NCBI RefSeq assembly: GCF_932294415.1
Contig: NC_065536.1
Coordinates: 36,080,354-36,144,353 of the forward strand
DNA from: Quercus robur
Taxonomy: Eukaryota > Streptophyta > Magnoliopsida > Fagales > Fagaceae
DNA: 64,000 bases
Direction of reading: 5' to 3'
This document shows, piece after piece, positions 27,657 to 39,874 of the stretch. Both the position numbers and the translations under genes were made by a program. The notes below the pieces were generated by a model. It was not told the DNA's origin and ran no database searches. It worked only from the letters and a program-made list of their open reading frames with translations. Position 1 is the first letter of the stretch. Each line of letters begins with the position of its first letter.

Positions 27657-28066
27657 GGGGCTGTTTGGCTAAGGAAATCTCATCACTCAATTTTCATCAC
27701 TCGTCACTCAATTTTTCACATCTGTTTGGCATCATCACCCAATTTCCATCACTCAATATTTTTCACACTATTTGTGGGCTCATACCTGTCAGCCGGTGCA
27801 AATTTTTTTTTTTTTTTTTTTTTTTTCAGTACCCAAACTCACCGAAGCTATAAAAAAAAAAAAAAAAAAAAGTCAAAAGGTGGTCAAAAGTTGCGGCTGT
27901 GGGTCTCCTATGTGTGTTTAATTACAATATTGCCATTGAGTTATGAGTTATGGAAACAAAGTTATCGTTTACCAAACAACCTTTTTGCTATGGGTCCCAC
28001 CATTTTGAGTTATGAGTTATGGAAACTGAGAATTGAGTTATGAGAATTGGCAATCCAAACAGCCCC
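27657..28066. mobile_element. Tourist-like MITE (PIF/Harbinger type), 410 bp
   Basis: Perfect 12-bp terminal inverted repeats GGGGCTGTTTGG / CCAAACAGCCCC with a TAA duplication on both sides (27654-27656, 28067-28069). TAA or TTA duplications and GGG..TGTTTGG ends are diagnostic of the Tourist/Harbinger group. Inside are ATCACTCAATTTT repeats at one end and GAGTTATGAGTTATGG at the other, plus adjacent T- and A-runs (27806-27870). Non-coding. Confidence 0.85.
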
Positions 28067-28408
28067 TAAATGATCCCTCAAGCATTTTGTCTTTCGAGTC
28101 TTTTGAGTTGGGTCACTACTCTCAAAGTCTTACTCGTATTTTGTTAGAGGAGGGGGGCCTTTTGTTTGTATATGTTGCTTTCATAATAATATCTTGCCTT
28201 TCATTAAAAAAAAAAAAACTATATATATATATATATATATGAATCTATCTACCTATATATAAAACGAGCCAATATTTTTTTAAGTTTAGATTCATGAATC
28301 TATATGTAAAGACACTTGGTACAAAATGAGAGATAGAATGACATACTTAGCATAAATTGAAATCAAAATTTGAATTACGAAAATGCTTGGCATTAAATTA
28401 ATAGTCTT

Positions 28409-28440
<32 letters not shown>

Positions 28441-28911
28441 AACCAAAGTTTAGAAAAAGTCCAATTAGATTCTAAATTGGAGTCAAATTTTGCGTCACAT
28501 GTCAATTTTTTGTTAAATGAATTATTAGGTGCAAAAATCGAAGAGTCTAAATCCAATTAAATTCTAAATTATTGGAGTTCAAATTTGCGTCACGTGTCCA
28601 ATCTATATTTTTTTTTTAATGATTTTTTTGGCAAGTAAATTATTGAGTGAAAAAATCGAAGAGTTCAAATTCAATTAAATTCTAAATCATATAGTGAGAA
28701 ATCATTACATATTTTAGAAACTCATGGCTTAAAAAATATGTAAGTTGTAGCTCTAACATCAGGTATATTTTGAAGTCATATATGTGCATAATTGTGATTG
28801 TTTTTAAATGTACCAGTGAATATTACGAGATTATTCACTAGTATATATAATAGCCAAGGGTCTTGCAGCGGAAGTGACGCCTCTTCATGCACAAAGTACT
28901 TAAGGGTCTAA
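28067..28911. other. Intergenic; TA microsatellites
   Basis: (TA)n tracts at about 28220-28240 and 28410-28440. A segment containing AAAATCGAAGAGT and AATCCAATTAAATTCTAAAT occurs twice (28450-28570 and 28575-28690), a diverged tandem repeat of about 120 bp. No gene. Confidence 0.5.
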
Positions 28912-30154
28912 GAGCATCAGCAGTGGGGCTTGTATATGCCAAATGTTAGGAACATTTGGCATTTAAGCCCCAAAACTGCTCAACAATGGGAAGGCCATAT
29001 GCAATATGCCAAAAAAAAAAATTGAGATTTAGCTACAGTACCATCTCAAATGTAAGATGGTACTGTAGCTGAATGGTATAAATTTTTTTTTTTTTTAATA
29101 CTCTCATTTCTCTCTCCTCTCTCATTTATCTCGGTAAATTTATCTCTCCTCTCTCATTTTTTCTGTTTCTTTTCTCTCTCTTCCTTCTCTCTCTTTCTTC
29201 CTGCTCTCTCTTCTTCAATGGAATGGAGGCAACGACGTGGAGGCTCGATCAGAAAAGCTGTGGTGGAGATGTGGAGGTCGTGGGTTTCCGGCGTTTGGGT
29301 CGAATTTGGGTGGCGTTTGGGTGGTGTTTGGGTTAGCGTTTGGGTGGTGTTTGGCGTTTGGCGTTTGGGTCGAAGATGATGATGATGATGACGGGTTTGG
29401 GATGAATCCAAACGGTGAAGGGCGACCCTCTCTCTCTCGCCATTGCTGCCGGCGTTTGGGTGGTGTTTGGCGTTTGGTGTTTGGGTCGAAGATGATGATG
29501 ATGATGACGGGTTTGGGATGAATCCAGACGGCGACGGGCGACCCTCTCTCTCTCGCCATCGCTGCTGGTGAGAACAGATGGGTTTGATTTTGGATTTTGG
29601 ATTTTGGATTTTGATTTTGATTTAGGATTTTGATTTTGATTTTGATTTTGATTTGGCTGGATTTGGTTGTGCTGTGTTGCCGTTGGATTGTGTTTTTCTT
29701 TTTTGGTTCAGCTACTGGGGTTTGTGGTTATGGCTGGTGGGCCGACGGTGGGGTGGGTGTTTGTGGCTCCGTCGGAGTGGGTTTTGGGTCAGTGGGTGGC
29801 GGCGTGGGTTTACTGCCTGGGTTTTTTTTTTTTTTTTTGGGTGTTGACGGTAGATTATGGGTTGTTGCTGGCGGTGGCGGTGGCGGGGTCAGGTGTGTGT
29901 AGTGCGCCAGTGGTGGTGATTGTGGTTGTTGAACAGAAATAAAGAGAAAGAAAGAAAAATAATGTGTTTTATTGTAAATGATGGTAATTGTGGGATATAT
30001 TATTTTATTGTGTAAAAATATTATTTTAATGAGTAGAATAGGAAAATAAAAGTTGGGATGTTGGGTGTATTGTAAAATGGTATGGTATAATTGATAAAGT
30101 AGCTTTTTGAGATGGTAAAATAAGATGAGATATGAGATCCGGATGTGGATGCTC
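28912..30154. mobile_element. TAA-flanked terminal-repeat element, non-autonomous, 1.24 kb
   Basis: Ends GAGCATCAGCAGTGG and CCGGATGTGGATGCTC form imperfect inverted repeats with TAA on both sides (28909-28911, 30155-30157), suggesting a Harbinger-like DNA transposon. Next to the 5' end, TACAGTACCATCTCA pairs with TGAGATGGTACTGTA-like sequence, and related AGATGGTA motifs recur at the 3' end. The GC-richer centre (29237-29930) carries a 119-bp tandem duplication containing (GATGAT)n and CCCTCTCTCTCTCGCC. No transposase. Open frames are low-complexity. Confidence 0.6.
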
Positions 30155-30498
30155 TAATGGGGGGAGAATTCGAGCTACGAAATTAGTAGCATATTGTAAC
30201 AATCTCAAAAAAAAAAAAAAAAATTTATGATAAGCCTACAAGTTAGATAATGTACAAATTTTTCTTACAATTGGATTGAAGATATCTCCTTAAATTCTTC
30301 ATGTGACAGTTAATAAGGTCATTCGCATATAGTAAATCACGTGATTTATTAAATAATTTAAACAAGTCACAAGACCATTTAGTTATTCATGTGATTTAAA
30401 TATAAATTATGGCTAATGTTGTAATAATGCTAGCTACAAAACAGTAATAATCTTAGGATATATATATATATATATATATATATATTTCAACAAGTGAC

Positions 30499-30620
30499 GG
30501 AGGGGATCCAAATTGAGGTTCTCCACTATAGTACTTGGGACGCTTCTCAAATAATGGGTTCAAAACCTTCTCAGTCTTCTTCTTAGCAGGTGCGGCTGGG
30601 TTCTCTACTATAGTAGCACT
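30499..30620 (-). pseudogene. Ribosomal protein L7a (eL8) coding fragment
   Basis: On the minus strand 30598-30534 translates to AAPAKKKTEKVLNPLFEKRPK, matching the N-terminal region of plant eL8. The segment is bracketed by two copies of a 17-bp sequence (TACTATAGTGGAGAACC and TACTATAGTAGAGAACC on the minus strand; 30533-30517 and 30615-30599). Beyond the downstream copy QFGSPP may recall the family's QFG, so the similarity could be interrupted rather than ended by the repeat. No start, no stop and no neighbouring eL8 exons, so it is non-functional. Confidence 0.6.
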
Positions 30621-30943
30621 AGAAGGAACTTGACATTTTAAGATGGTTTAACATCTTACGATAATAATAATTTTGGTTTCCAATTTAATATTTGTAAACA
30701 AAGAGATATAACATCATTTGCATCATCATGGTGTTTCATGTTTCTCACATCTACCCTTAACATACAAGCTAATAAAATTCATTAATATTATAAAATAAAA
30801 TGAAAATTAGAAAAGTCCCCACATTGTGTTGTGTGGAGAGGATATATTTAATTTCATTTGTGGCCAGGGGATGGGGGGCACACTTAACAATTAACAACAG
30901 CAACAACCCTAAATGGTTGTTTTATTTATTATTGAGCCTGCCT

Positions 30944-30970
<27 letters not shown>

Positions 30971-30974
<4 letters not shown>

Positions 30975-31140
30975 AATGATATGTTTACAACATTTTTATA
31001 ACAAATTCTAAGTGGCAGGTTGTTACTGGTTATTATTGTTAGGGCAAAAAAGTAATCTTAGTGTTAGTTTCAAATTTGAACCAATAATAATTACCCACCT
31101 GTAATTTGTTGTAAAAATATTGTACACGTAGCATCTCTCT
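30971..31140. mobile_element. Short MITE with about 45-bp terminal inverted repeats
   Basis: The left end GAGAAATGATATGTTTACAAC, continued by ATTTTTATAACAAATT, is the inverse of the right end (AATTTGTTGTAAAAAT ... GTACACGTAGCATCTCTC). The two arms also pair through AAGTGGCAGGT/ACCTGTA. It is flanked by (TA)n on the left. Non-coding foldback. Confidence 0.65.
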
Positions 31141-31557
31141 ACATATATTGTTATTTTTATTTGTTTATGCAATTTGGAAATGTGCAAATGCTACTCTCAA
31201 TGTGTTTTGTTGCGATTCATTGGTTTTGTTTAGGGCTATTTAGACTCGATTGGAGCTTGACAACTTGGCCAAACCGCCCGACGCCGACCTGATTCCGGCC
31301 CAAACCGAAGGTCCAGTCAGTCGGTGGTGGGTTTCTATTTTCAAGAAACAACACCGGCAAGTCGAGTGGTGGGTTTGCTTCTCCAAAACCCAAGCAACTC
31401 AAACCCATATATACAAATCTAGCCAAATACTACAAAAAAAGCCAGATTCGGTGAGATCTCGACTAGATCCAACTAGATCTGGTGGGATTTAGCCAGGTCT
31501 GGCCAAATTCTAGCAATTTTTAGCAAAAAAAATGCAAATTCTAGTGAAAAAAATGTA

Positions 31558-33098
31558 GATTTTGGTGACAAAATGCAGATTCTGACGACCTTGACTTTTT
31601 TTAGATGTCGATGACCGACCAACGCTCACCCTCACCCAAAACCGACTCGACCGATTGATTCTAATGGTCGGTTTTAGGTTCCTCCACTCTCCATCCTACG
31701 CTGGCAGGTCAAGTCCAAGTTAAGTCCAAAGCCGAACCAACCTGTGGATAGGCCTAATTTTGGTAAAAGGCCGCGCTTTGGCTTTTAATACAAACACATA
31801 GTCCATCTGATATACTTCTACAACTACGAGGCTAAACTGGCTCAAGGTTTGATTATACACTATGAAGTTGTTACCACTAAATATAATTCACAACTTTGGT
31901 AACAATAACTTACCCACATGATAAGTTATGAATGATGATAATAAAATAGTAGGTCTATGTAGGTTCATATTTTCACCACTCACAACTTATCACATGGGCA
32001 AGCTATGACAAAAATTATAAATTATTTTGTGGTATCAGCATTTTTCTTATTAACTCAATCGGCCAATTCTTATTTCTTCTAATATCTATTTATTCTAGAA
32101 GAAACATATATATATTTATATATATATATAAATTGAAATTTCAGTCTTTTTGAAACACATGAAAATAATAATTAAATGTGATTGGATTAAATAATTTGAC
32201 CAAAAAAAAAAAAATCTTATGATTTTTGCCTTTAGTCTTTTAGACTTTAATTAATTCTCTAGACTCTAGTCTAGTGATTAGGTCATAGGAAGGGATCAGG
32301 ACAAAGACAACCACTAAGAGGAAATACAGCTGACCGCTATGTATGATGTATCAAGTGTTTTACAAAAAAAAAAAAAAAAAAATTAATTACTACATTTCCA
32401 TATATAGAATATAGTTACGAGCACTTTCAACATTTTTACAACAAAATTCATGTAACAAATACTTTTAAAATAATAATAATATTAGTAATAAGTCAAGATA
32501 AAAAGGAGTAATAATTTATCAACTAAATTTATTGTGAAAACAGTTATGCCTTGACTTTTTTGGTGATAAAATGCAAATTCCGACGACCTTGACTTTTTTT
32601 AGGTTCCGGGGACCGACCAACGCTCACCCTCACCCGAAACTGACTCGACCGATTGATTCTGACGGTCGGTTTAAGGTTCCTCCGCTCTCCATTCTACTCT
32701 GGCGGGTCAAGTCCAGGTTAAGTCCAAAACCGACCCGTGGATAGGCCTAATTTTGGTCAAAGGCTGCGCGCTAGATTTTAATACAAACACATAGTCCATC
32801 TGATCTACTTCTACAACTACAAGGCTAAACTAGCTCAAGGTTTGATTATACACTGCGAAGTTGTTACCACTAAATATAATTCACAACTTTGGTAACAATA
32901 ACTTACCCACATGATAAGTTATGAATGGTGATAATAAAATAGTGGGTCTATGTAGGTTCATATTTTCACCACTTACAACTTATCACATGGACAAGCTGTG
33001 ACAAAAATTATAAATTATTTTGTGGTATCAGCATCTTTCTTATTAACTCAATTGGCCAATTCTTATTTCTTTTAATATCTATTTTTTAGTCTTTTTGA
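31558..33098. repeat. About 1-kb tandem duplication (A-B-A')
   Basis: Segment A (31558-32140, marked by GACGACCTTGACTTTTTTTAG and CATAGTCCATCTGAT) recurs as A' from 32556. Segment B (32140-32550, TCTAGACTCTAGTCTAGTG and ACAACCACTAAGAGG) follows A and recurs as B' at 38958-39340. The period is about 998 bp. B' is separated from A' by the L1 at 33111-38957. A carries GACCGACC-type GC-rich sequence and no gene. Confidence 0.8.
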
Positions 33099-33300
33099 GA
33101 CACGTGAAAAATAGTCAAATTAACAATTGTGAATTCGTGCTCTCTGGCTTTTGGGCTTGTAGATGCAGGTGAGTGTCTCACATCCTATTGCGAGAGTTAG
33201 TCTGACCTTCCTTAGGTAAGGTCACTGGTAGTGCGGGTGGTGTGAGGTGGACATTCGTGTCTCTCTGCCTAACTCTAAAGGGCTGCTGTATTGGAGTTTC

Positions 33301-34719
33301 ATGGCGGAGGAACTAGAAGTGTTATGGAAGAAGCTATCGTTTAGGGAGGAAGAGGCTGATGATGTCGAGCTCGGGAGTGGTAGTACGAAGGTGGCAATAG
33401 AACGAGGGAAATTTTGCGCTGTCTTGAAGGTGCTCACAAACAGAAGCGTTAGCCTAGACGCCTTGCGGAAGAATCTAAGGATAATGTGGAAACTAAAGAA
33501 GGAAATGAAACTGTCTGAAATAGAGGAGGATCTTTTCTTGGTGGAATTTGGAGATGAGAAAGACAAAAGGAAAGTTATCGATATGAGTCCGTGGAGTTAT
33601 GAGAAATAGTTAGTAATCATACAAGATTTTGAGGCTGAGCTTACCCCAAAGGAGATAGAGTTGAAATGGTCACCCTTTTGGGTCCAAATGTTCAACTTGC
33701 CTTTAAAGAGTAGAACAAGGGAGACGGGGATGGCAATAGGCTCAAAACTTGGGGAGGTCTTGGAAGTAGATGTCCTTAATTCAGGAGTCCATTGGGGAAA
33801 ATGCTTGAGGGTAAGAATTCGAATAGATGTGACAAAATGACTATTGAGGGGTAAACGGGTTTCCATAGAAGGTGGGGAGAGCCGGTGGGTCAACTTCAAA
33901 TACGAATGGCTTCCAAACTTTTGTTATAGCTGTGGTTTGCTCAGTCATAGTCTAAAGGATTGCCGGGACAGTTCAGCTAATGTTCTATAGAATAAGGGGG
34001 AGCTGCAATACGAGGCTTGGCTGAGAGGAGAGCCAATGAGGAGAGGCAATAGGGATTTTCTCAGTTCGGGCATGGAAGGAGGCGTAGTAGGAGGGGGTGA
34101 TACCGGAGTTAGATCGAAAAAGGAGAGAACACAACCTGCTGAAACTGATGCGGTTGGCGAGGTAGGTAACACTCACGTGCCTAGGCTTGAAGCTAGGGGT
34201 GACAATAACCTTACATGGGATGAAACAAAAGTGGCTTCCTCAATGCATCTGACAGAAAATTTACATGAAGAAGGAAAAGTCAATCTGAAGGAAGGAAAAG
34301 CAAAAGATTTGATAGCACAAACTAGTGAAAAGGCTACTGATGTGAAAGCAGCACAACTCGAGGCTTCTGAAGAAATGCAGTGGGAGAAAATCACACGGCA
34401 AGTGGAAGATCCCACTTTTAAATTTGAAAATAAGTAGATGCAAAGTTTGAAGGTGCACGCGATAAGCACGGACTCAGCTGATGTGTCACAGGGCCCAGTT
34501 GCAATGGTGTATGATGGCAAAGTGGGTTGGACCACGGAAGTTTTAGGCCCACGTAGCAAACATTGGAAACGTTTGGCTAGGGAATCAAAGGGTAAGAGTG
34601 AAAGTGAAGAATCTGGCCCAAAAAGCAAAAAAAGAAATGGACCAACTCCTTTACAAAAGCTGGATCCAAATGCAATTGACCAGAAAAAAAAGAAAAGGGA
34701 CGAACCAGAGGAAGCTTAA
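33301..34719 (+). pseudogene. LINE ORF1 (gag-like, CCHC knuckle), broken
   Basis: Nucleic-acid-binding ORF1 protein of a plant L1. It reads in a single frame from MAEELEVLWKKLSF to a TAA at 34717. The N-terminal 200 residues resemble the DUF4283-type domain. A zinc knuckle CYSCGLLSHSLKDC lies at about 33928-33967. The C-terminal third is charged and Lys/Glu-rich. Four in-frame stops interrupt it, at about 33607, 33838, 33988 and 34435, each a single-codon change without loss of frame. That pattern fits point mutation after insertion. Confidence 0.85.
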
Positions 34720-34785
34720 ACTAGAGAATGAAGAAGAGATGGCTGGTGGAGAGGCGGAGGCTGCGTTGCAGCCCCGCCGAGCCCA

Positions 34786-37700
34786 ATGAATGTGATAGCT
34801 TGGAACTGCCGAGGTATGGGGTCCACCTTGGCAGTTCGTACCCTCAGCGACGAGGTGAGAACACGTGAACCCCTACTGGTCTTTATAGTTGAAACCAAGG
34901 CCAAGGTAAGTAGAATAAGAGGGATTCAAGCAAAGCTGAACTACACGCAGGGCATCGTTGTTCCTAGTGATGGCAGGAGCGGTGGCCTTGCTCTGTTATG
35001 GAAGAAGGGTGTGGATGTGAGCTTTAAAAGTTGCTCAAATGCTCACATTGATGTGGTAGTTCGAGAGAGTCCATCATCACCTCCTTGGAGAGCCACAGGT
35101 TTTTATGGTCAACCAGAATCAGAGAAGAGGTAAATATCGTGGCAGTTATTGGAAGCTTTACGAGATCAGTGTGAAATGCCATGGATTGTCTTCGGCGACT
35201 TTAATGAGATTGTATACTCTCATGAAAAATCGGAGGGCTTGGCTAGAGATGGTAAACAGATGGCAAACTTTAGGGACTACTTAGACAGGTGTGGTTTATT
35301 TGATTTGGGCTTTGTGGGCCAGCGCTTCACTTGGTGTAACGGGTGGCATGGATCAGAAAACCAAACTCAGGCTTGATAGAATGGTAGCAAATGAAGATTG
35401 GTTGAGGTTGCACCCGGAAGCAAATGTGCACCATTTCTTAATGTCCATTTCAGACCATTGCATGTTGGTTCTAGCCTTGAAACGAAACCAGCCAAGAAAA
35501 CCAATGAAAAAAAGGTTTATGTTCGAGGCTATGTGGACGAGAGAGGAAGGATGTAGGGAAATTATAGAATCAGTTTAGGATCCTCTTAGCTGTAATGTGG
35601 GGCTTTCAATCACGGATAAATTGAGGCGATGTCAAGATCATTTGCAGAGATGGAATTGGAGAGTCTTTGGGCATGTGAACAAGGTTCTGAGGTAGAAACA
35701 GTCAAAACTTCAACAGCTTGAAGCCATGGAACACAGGAATGAGAAGTCGGAGGAGATTAGGAAGATAAGGGCAGAAATAAATGAGTCATTACTTAGGGAG
35801 GAGATGATGTGGAACCAAAGGTCTAGAGCTCTATGGATCAAGTGGGGAGACCGAAACACAAAGTTTTTTCACGCCACAGCTAGTTAAAGACGAAGACAGA
35901 ACAAGATAGTGGGGCTGATTGATTCTAATGGGGTGTGGCAGGAGGATCAGGGGAGGATTGAGGGCATAGTTTTGGAGTATTTTGCTGCTATCTTCAAATC
36001 AGACTTCCCAACTTCCTTTGAAGCCAATTTGAGTGCAATCAATATTCGTGTCACTCCTAAAATGAATGATGAGTTGTTAGCAGATTTCAAGGCAGATGAG
36101 GTGACGCGAGCAATCAATCAAATGCACCCAACAAAGTCTCCAGGTCCAGACGGTATGTCCTTGATCTTCTATCAAAAATATTGGGATTTGGTTGGTTTTG
36201 ATGTTATAAATTGTGTCCTAAATGTTCTGAATGATGGTGTGCTGCCTAGTGGTCTTAATGAGACTTACATTTGTCTCATCCCAAAAGTCAAAAATCCCCA
36301 AAGAATCACTGAATTTAGACCGATTAGTCTTTGCAATGTTCTCTACAAAATAATTGCGAAGGTTCTAGCTAACCAGTTGAAAAAAGTCCTAGCTGCTGTG
36401 ATTGACGAATCCCAGAGTGCTTTTGTTCCGGGGAGACTCATTACTGATAACGTCCTAGTGGCGTTTGAAACAATGCATTGTATAGACCAAAGAAAGAAAG
36501 GAAAGGAGGCTTTTATGGCTATAAAGCTTGATATGAGCAAAGCATATGATAGGGTAGAATGGGTCTATTTGGAAGCTATAATGAGAAGGTTGGGGTTTCA
36601 TGATAGGTGGGTGTCTCTTATGATGATGTGTGTGACCTCGGTGTCTTATTCGGTTTTGCTTAATGGTGAGCCCAAAGGTAGAATCATTCCATTAAGAGGG
36701 CTTAGACAAGGTGACCCAATATCACCATATCTCTTCCTTCTTTGTGCGGAGGGGTTGATGGCAATGTTGAAAAAGGCAGAGTCTAATGGCTATATAAAAG
36801 GGGTAGCGGTGTGTAGGGGTGCTCCAAGAATTTCTCATCTTCTATTCGCGGATGATAGTATTGTATTTTGTAGGGCCTCCTTTGAAGAAGCAAGATGGGT
36901 TATGAAGGTGCTTGAGGATTATGAAGGTGATTCGGGGCAAAGGCTTAATAAGGAGAAAACTTCCCTATTCTTTAGCAAGAATACTAGTAGAGATGTCCAA
37001 GACCAAGTGAAGTCTTTGTTTGGAGCCCAAATTATAAGACATCATGAGAGGTACCTTGGTCTACCGCCACTTGTGGGAAGAGGGAAAAGGAAGGCTTTTA
37101 ACCGTATTAAAGACATGGTGGGCATAAAAATTGCGGGGTGGAAAGGAAAGCTCCTTTCTAATGCGGGGAGGGAGATTCTTATTAAAGCCGTGGCCCAAGC
37201 CACTCCTACCTACACTATGAGTTGTTTCAAGCTCCCGGTAACCTTATGCAAAGAGTTAAATTCCATGGTTTGCAAATTTTGGTGGGGGCAGAAGGATAAA
37301 GAACGGAAAATGGCGTGGATTTCGTGGGAAAAACTTTGCATGCCTAAGATGGAAGGGGGGATGGGTTTTAGAGACTTAAATACTTTCAACCTTGCACTCT
37401 TAGCAAAGCAAGGTTGGAGGATCCAACAAAATCCTAACTCCCTTGTCCATAGAGTTTTTAAGGCAAAGTATTTTGCGGGAAGCTCTTTTAGGGAGGCGCA
37501 ATTGGGTTATAGACCATCCTACGTGTGGAGAAGTATCATGGCAGCCAAGGACTTAATCGTGAGGGGGTCTAGATGGATCATTGGAAATGGTGAAAGGGTC
37601 CACATTTGGGATGATAGATGGATCCCAAGTCCGGACTCTTTCAAGTGGCAAGCCCGAGGGGTCTTTCGACTAACCTTGGACTGGTATCGAGTCTTATCAA

Positions 37701-38914
37701 CAGGGAGACTAAGGGTTGGGATGTTAATTTGGTAAGGAATACCTTCCTCCCCCATGAAGTTGAAATTGTGCTGGGAATTCCAATAAGTCCTAGGCTTCCT
37801 GATGACTCCCTGGTTTGGGCTTGGACTCCAAATGGCCGATTCTCAGTCAAAAGTGCCTATAGAGCAGCTCAAAAGTTGTTGCCAAAGCTAAATCAGCATG
37901 GTGAATGGGGGGAAAGCTCAGATGGGTCAAAGTCTAAAGCCATTTGGAAGCTTATATGGAATCTGGACTGCCCAAACAAGATAAAACACTTTATGTGGAG
38001 GGCTTGTAGAAACATTCTACCATCAAAGTGTCGTATAAAGTCCAAGGGTGTGGATGTGGAACCGAACTATGATGTGTATGGAAGGGAGGAAAATACAACT
38101 CATATTCTTTGGGACTGTAAAACAGCAACAGAGGTTTGGAGTGCATCCAAAGTAAAGCTTCCTTATCTGCCTAAAACTCACCTAAAGTTTGTGGATATAG
38201 TATGAGAAATTAGGGAGAGATGCTCGGTGGTAGATTGGGATATGTTTGCAATTACGGCGTGGAGCTTATGGAACAATCGGAATACAATAAGACATGAAGG
38301 CAGAGGCAAAACCGTTGCTGAAATGGTTTGGATGGCAGCAGAATATGCAAAGGAAGTCAAGCAATCTCATCAAGTCCAAATCCATTCCTCCACCCCAGGC
38401 AAGCCCTCATGGTCTCCCTAAACCCGGGTTGGTATAAAATTAATATAGATGGGGCTGTTTTTGGAGACATTGGATGTAGCGGTGTGGGAGTTGTGATTAG
38501 AAATGAGAATGGCCAGCTAATGGGTTCGATGAGCAAAAAATTGATGCTGCCGTTAGGTGCGTTGGAGGCTAAAGCAAAGGTTGTGGAAGAAGGAATTCAA
38601 TTGGCTTGAGATCTTGGCCTTAGAGATGTTATAGTTGAGAGTGACTCGCTGAGTATGGTAAATGTCCTAAGGGGGCTGGGTCCTTCTCCTAGCTCTATTA
38701 GGAAGGTTTCGGGAGGCATTGAAATGACTCTGAGGTAGTTCAGAGCATGGAAGACTTCTCACATCAACAGGGGTAGCAACATGGTTGCCCACTTAATGGC
38801 ACAATATGCCAAACGGGTAGATGATTGGTTGGTTTGGGTTGAGGTTATCCCCCCTGTTATAGAAAACCAAATTCTGAATGATGTAATCAATATGAATGTT
38901 GTTTTAGATCAATA
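34786..38914 (+). pseudogene. LINE ORF2 (endonuclease-RT-RNase H), broken
   Basis: Endonuclease from MNVIAWNCRGMGS (34786) through VFGDFNEI to FLMSISDHCML (about 35460). Reverse transcriptase lies in an uninterrupted 608-codon stretch (35909-37735) with RPISLCNVLYKI, KLDMSKAYDRVEW, RQGDPISPYLF and the catalytic FADDSIVFC. The zf-RVT region is at about 37900-38130 (FMWRACRNILP, THILWDC). C-terminal RNase H spans about 38418-38830 (INIDGA, EAKAK, VESDS, AHLMA). Damage: a stop at 35131, a frameshift near 35360, stops near 35576, 35693 and 35885, frameshifts near 37640 and 38410, and stops at 38205, 38607 and about 38736. The RT core itself is intact. Confidence 0.88.
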
Positions 38915-39344
38915 AAAAGTTTCTCCTGTGTTGTTTATCAAAAAAAAAAAAAAAAAAGACACGTGAAAATAATAATTAAATGTGATCAGATTAAATAATT
39001 TAACAAAAAAAAAAAAATCTTATGATTTTGGCCTTTAGTCTTTTAGACTTTAAGTAATTCTCTAGACTCTAGTCTAGTGATTAGGTCATAGGAAGGGATT
39101 AGGAAAAAGACAACCACTAAGAGGAATTACAACTGACCTCCATGTATGATGTATCAAGTGTTTTAAAAAAATTAAATTAAATTACTACATATCCATACAT
39201 AGAATATAGTTATGAGTTCTTTCAACATTTTTACAACAAAGTTCATGTAACAAATACTTAAAAAAAAATTAATAATAAGTCAAGATAAAAATGAGTAATA
39301 ATTTATCAACTAAATTTATTGTGAAAACGGTTATGCATAATCTA

Positions 39345-39470
39345 AGTATATATGTGTGTGAAATTTCCTCTTGAAGACTTGAATCCCGGTCCTTACCTTT
39401 CACACCCCACAAACATTTATACTCGTAGAGTGACAATCGCACTAAGAGTGTGCAGTGATACTAATATTCT
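39345..39470 (-). mobile_element. tRNA-like SINE family, copy 1
   Basis: On the minus strand this reads TTAGTGCGATTGTCACTC, then GGGATTCAAGTCTTC (B-box-like), then TTCACACACATATATACTTA. Sister copies lie at 43552-43645 and 53235-53330. The A box is degenerate and no target duplication was found. Confidence 0.5.
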
Positions 39471-39874
39471 TAGAACATTGGTTTATAAGCTATTTTTAGA
39501 AACATTTTATTAGGAAAATGATAAAATAATAATTGTTGGTGATAACTTTTTATATTTCCCATTAGAATGATTTTAATACTTTTCTATTATAGTTTATTAA
39601 CAATTGCTCTAAAATAAATCAGTTAACATAACCCTTCATGTATATATACTACCATACACGTGAACACGTCAACCCCAAATTTAGCTCTCCCTCTCGTGCG
39701 TCCATTCCAATCAATTAAATATCGCAAGAAAAATCCAACTACCAATCAAAATTTTGGGAGTTGAAAGTAGACAAACTACAAGAAGAACTGGGCTTTTTAT
39801 TTATTTTATTTTTTAAAGAAAAAAATAGACATGTTTCTGCAGCTTATTTACAAAAAAAAAAAAGAGATTGGAGT

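Larger units (their letters stand above)
33111..38957 (+). mobile_element. Full-length L1-type LINE with 12-bp target duplication
   Basis: Bounded by GACACGTGAAAA at 33099-33110 and again at 38958-38969, directly after an A-tail (38940-38957). Contains a 5' UTR (33111-33300), ORF1, a 66-bp spacer, ORF2 (endonuclease, reverse transcriptase, zf-RVT, RNase H) and an AATAAA signal near 38911. All domains are present in order, but several stops and frameshifts make it inactive. It was inserted at the A'/B' junction of a pre-existing tandem duplication. Confidence 0.93.

Noticed and set aside
29154-29942. Several 85-114 aa frames in the GC-rich centre of the TAA-flanked element
   Set aside because: Low-complexity and repeat-driven; no recognisable domain. 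Genic capture is kept only as a finding.
34173-34628. 151-codon minus-strand frame
   Set aside because: Shadow of LINE ORF1; Leu/Ser-rich translation without domain.
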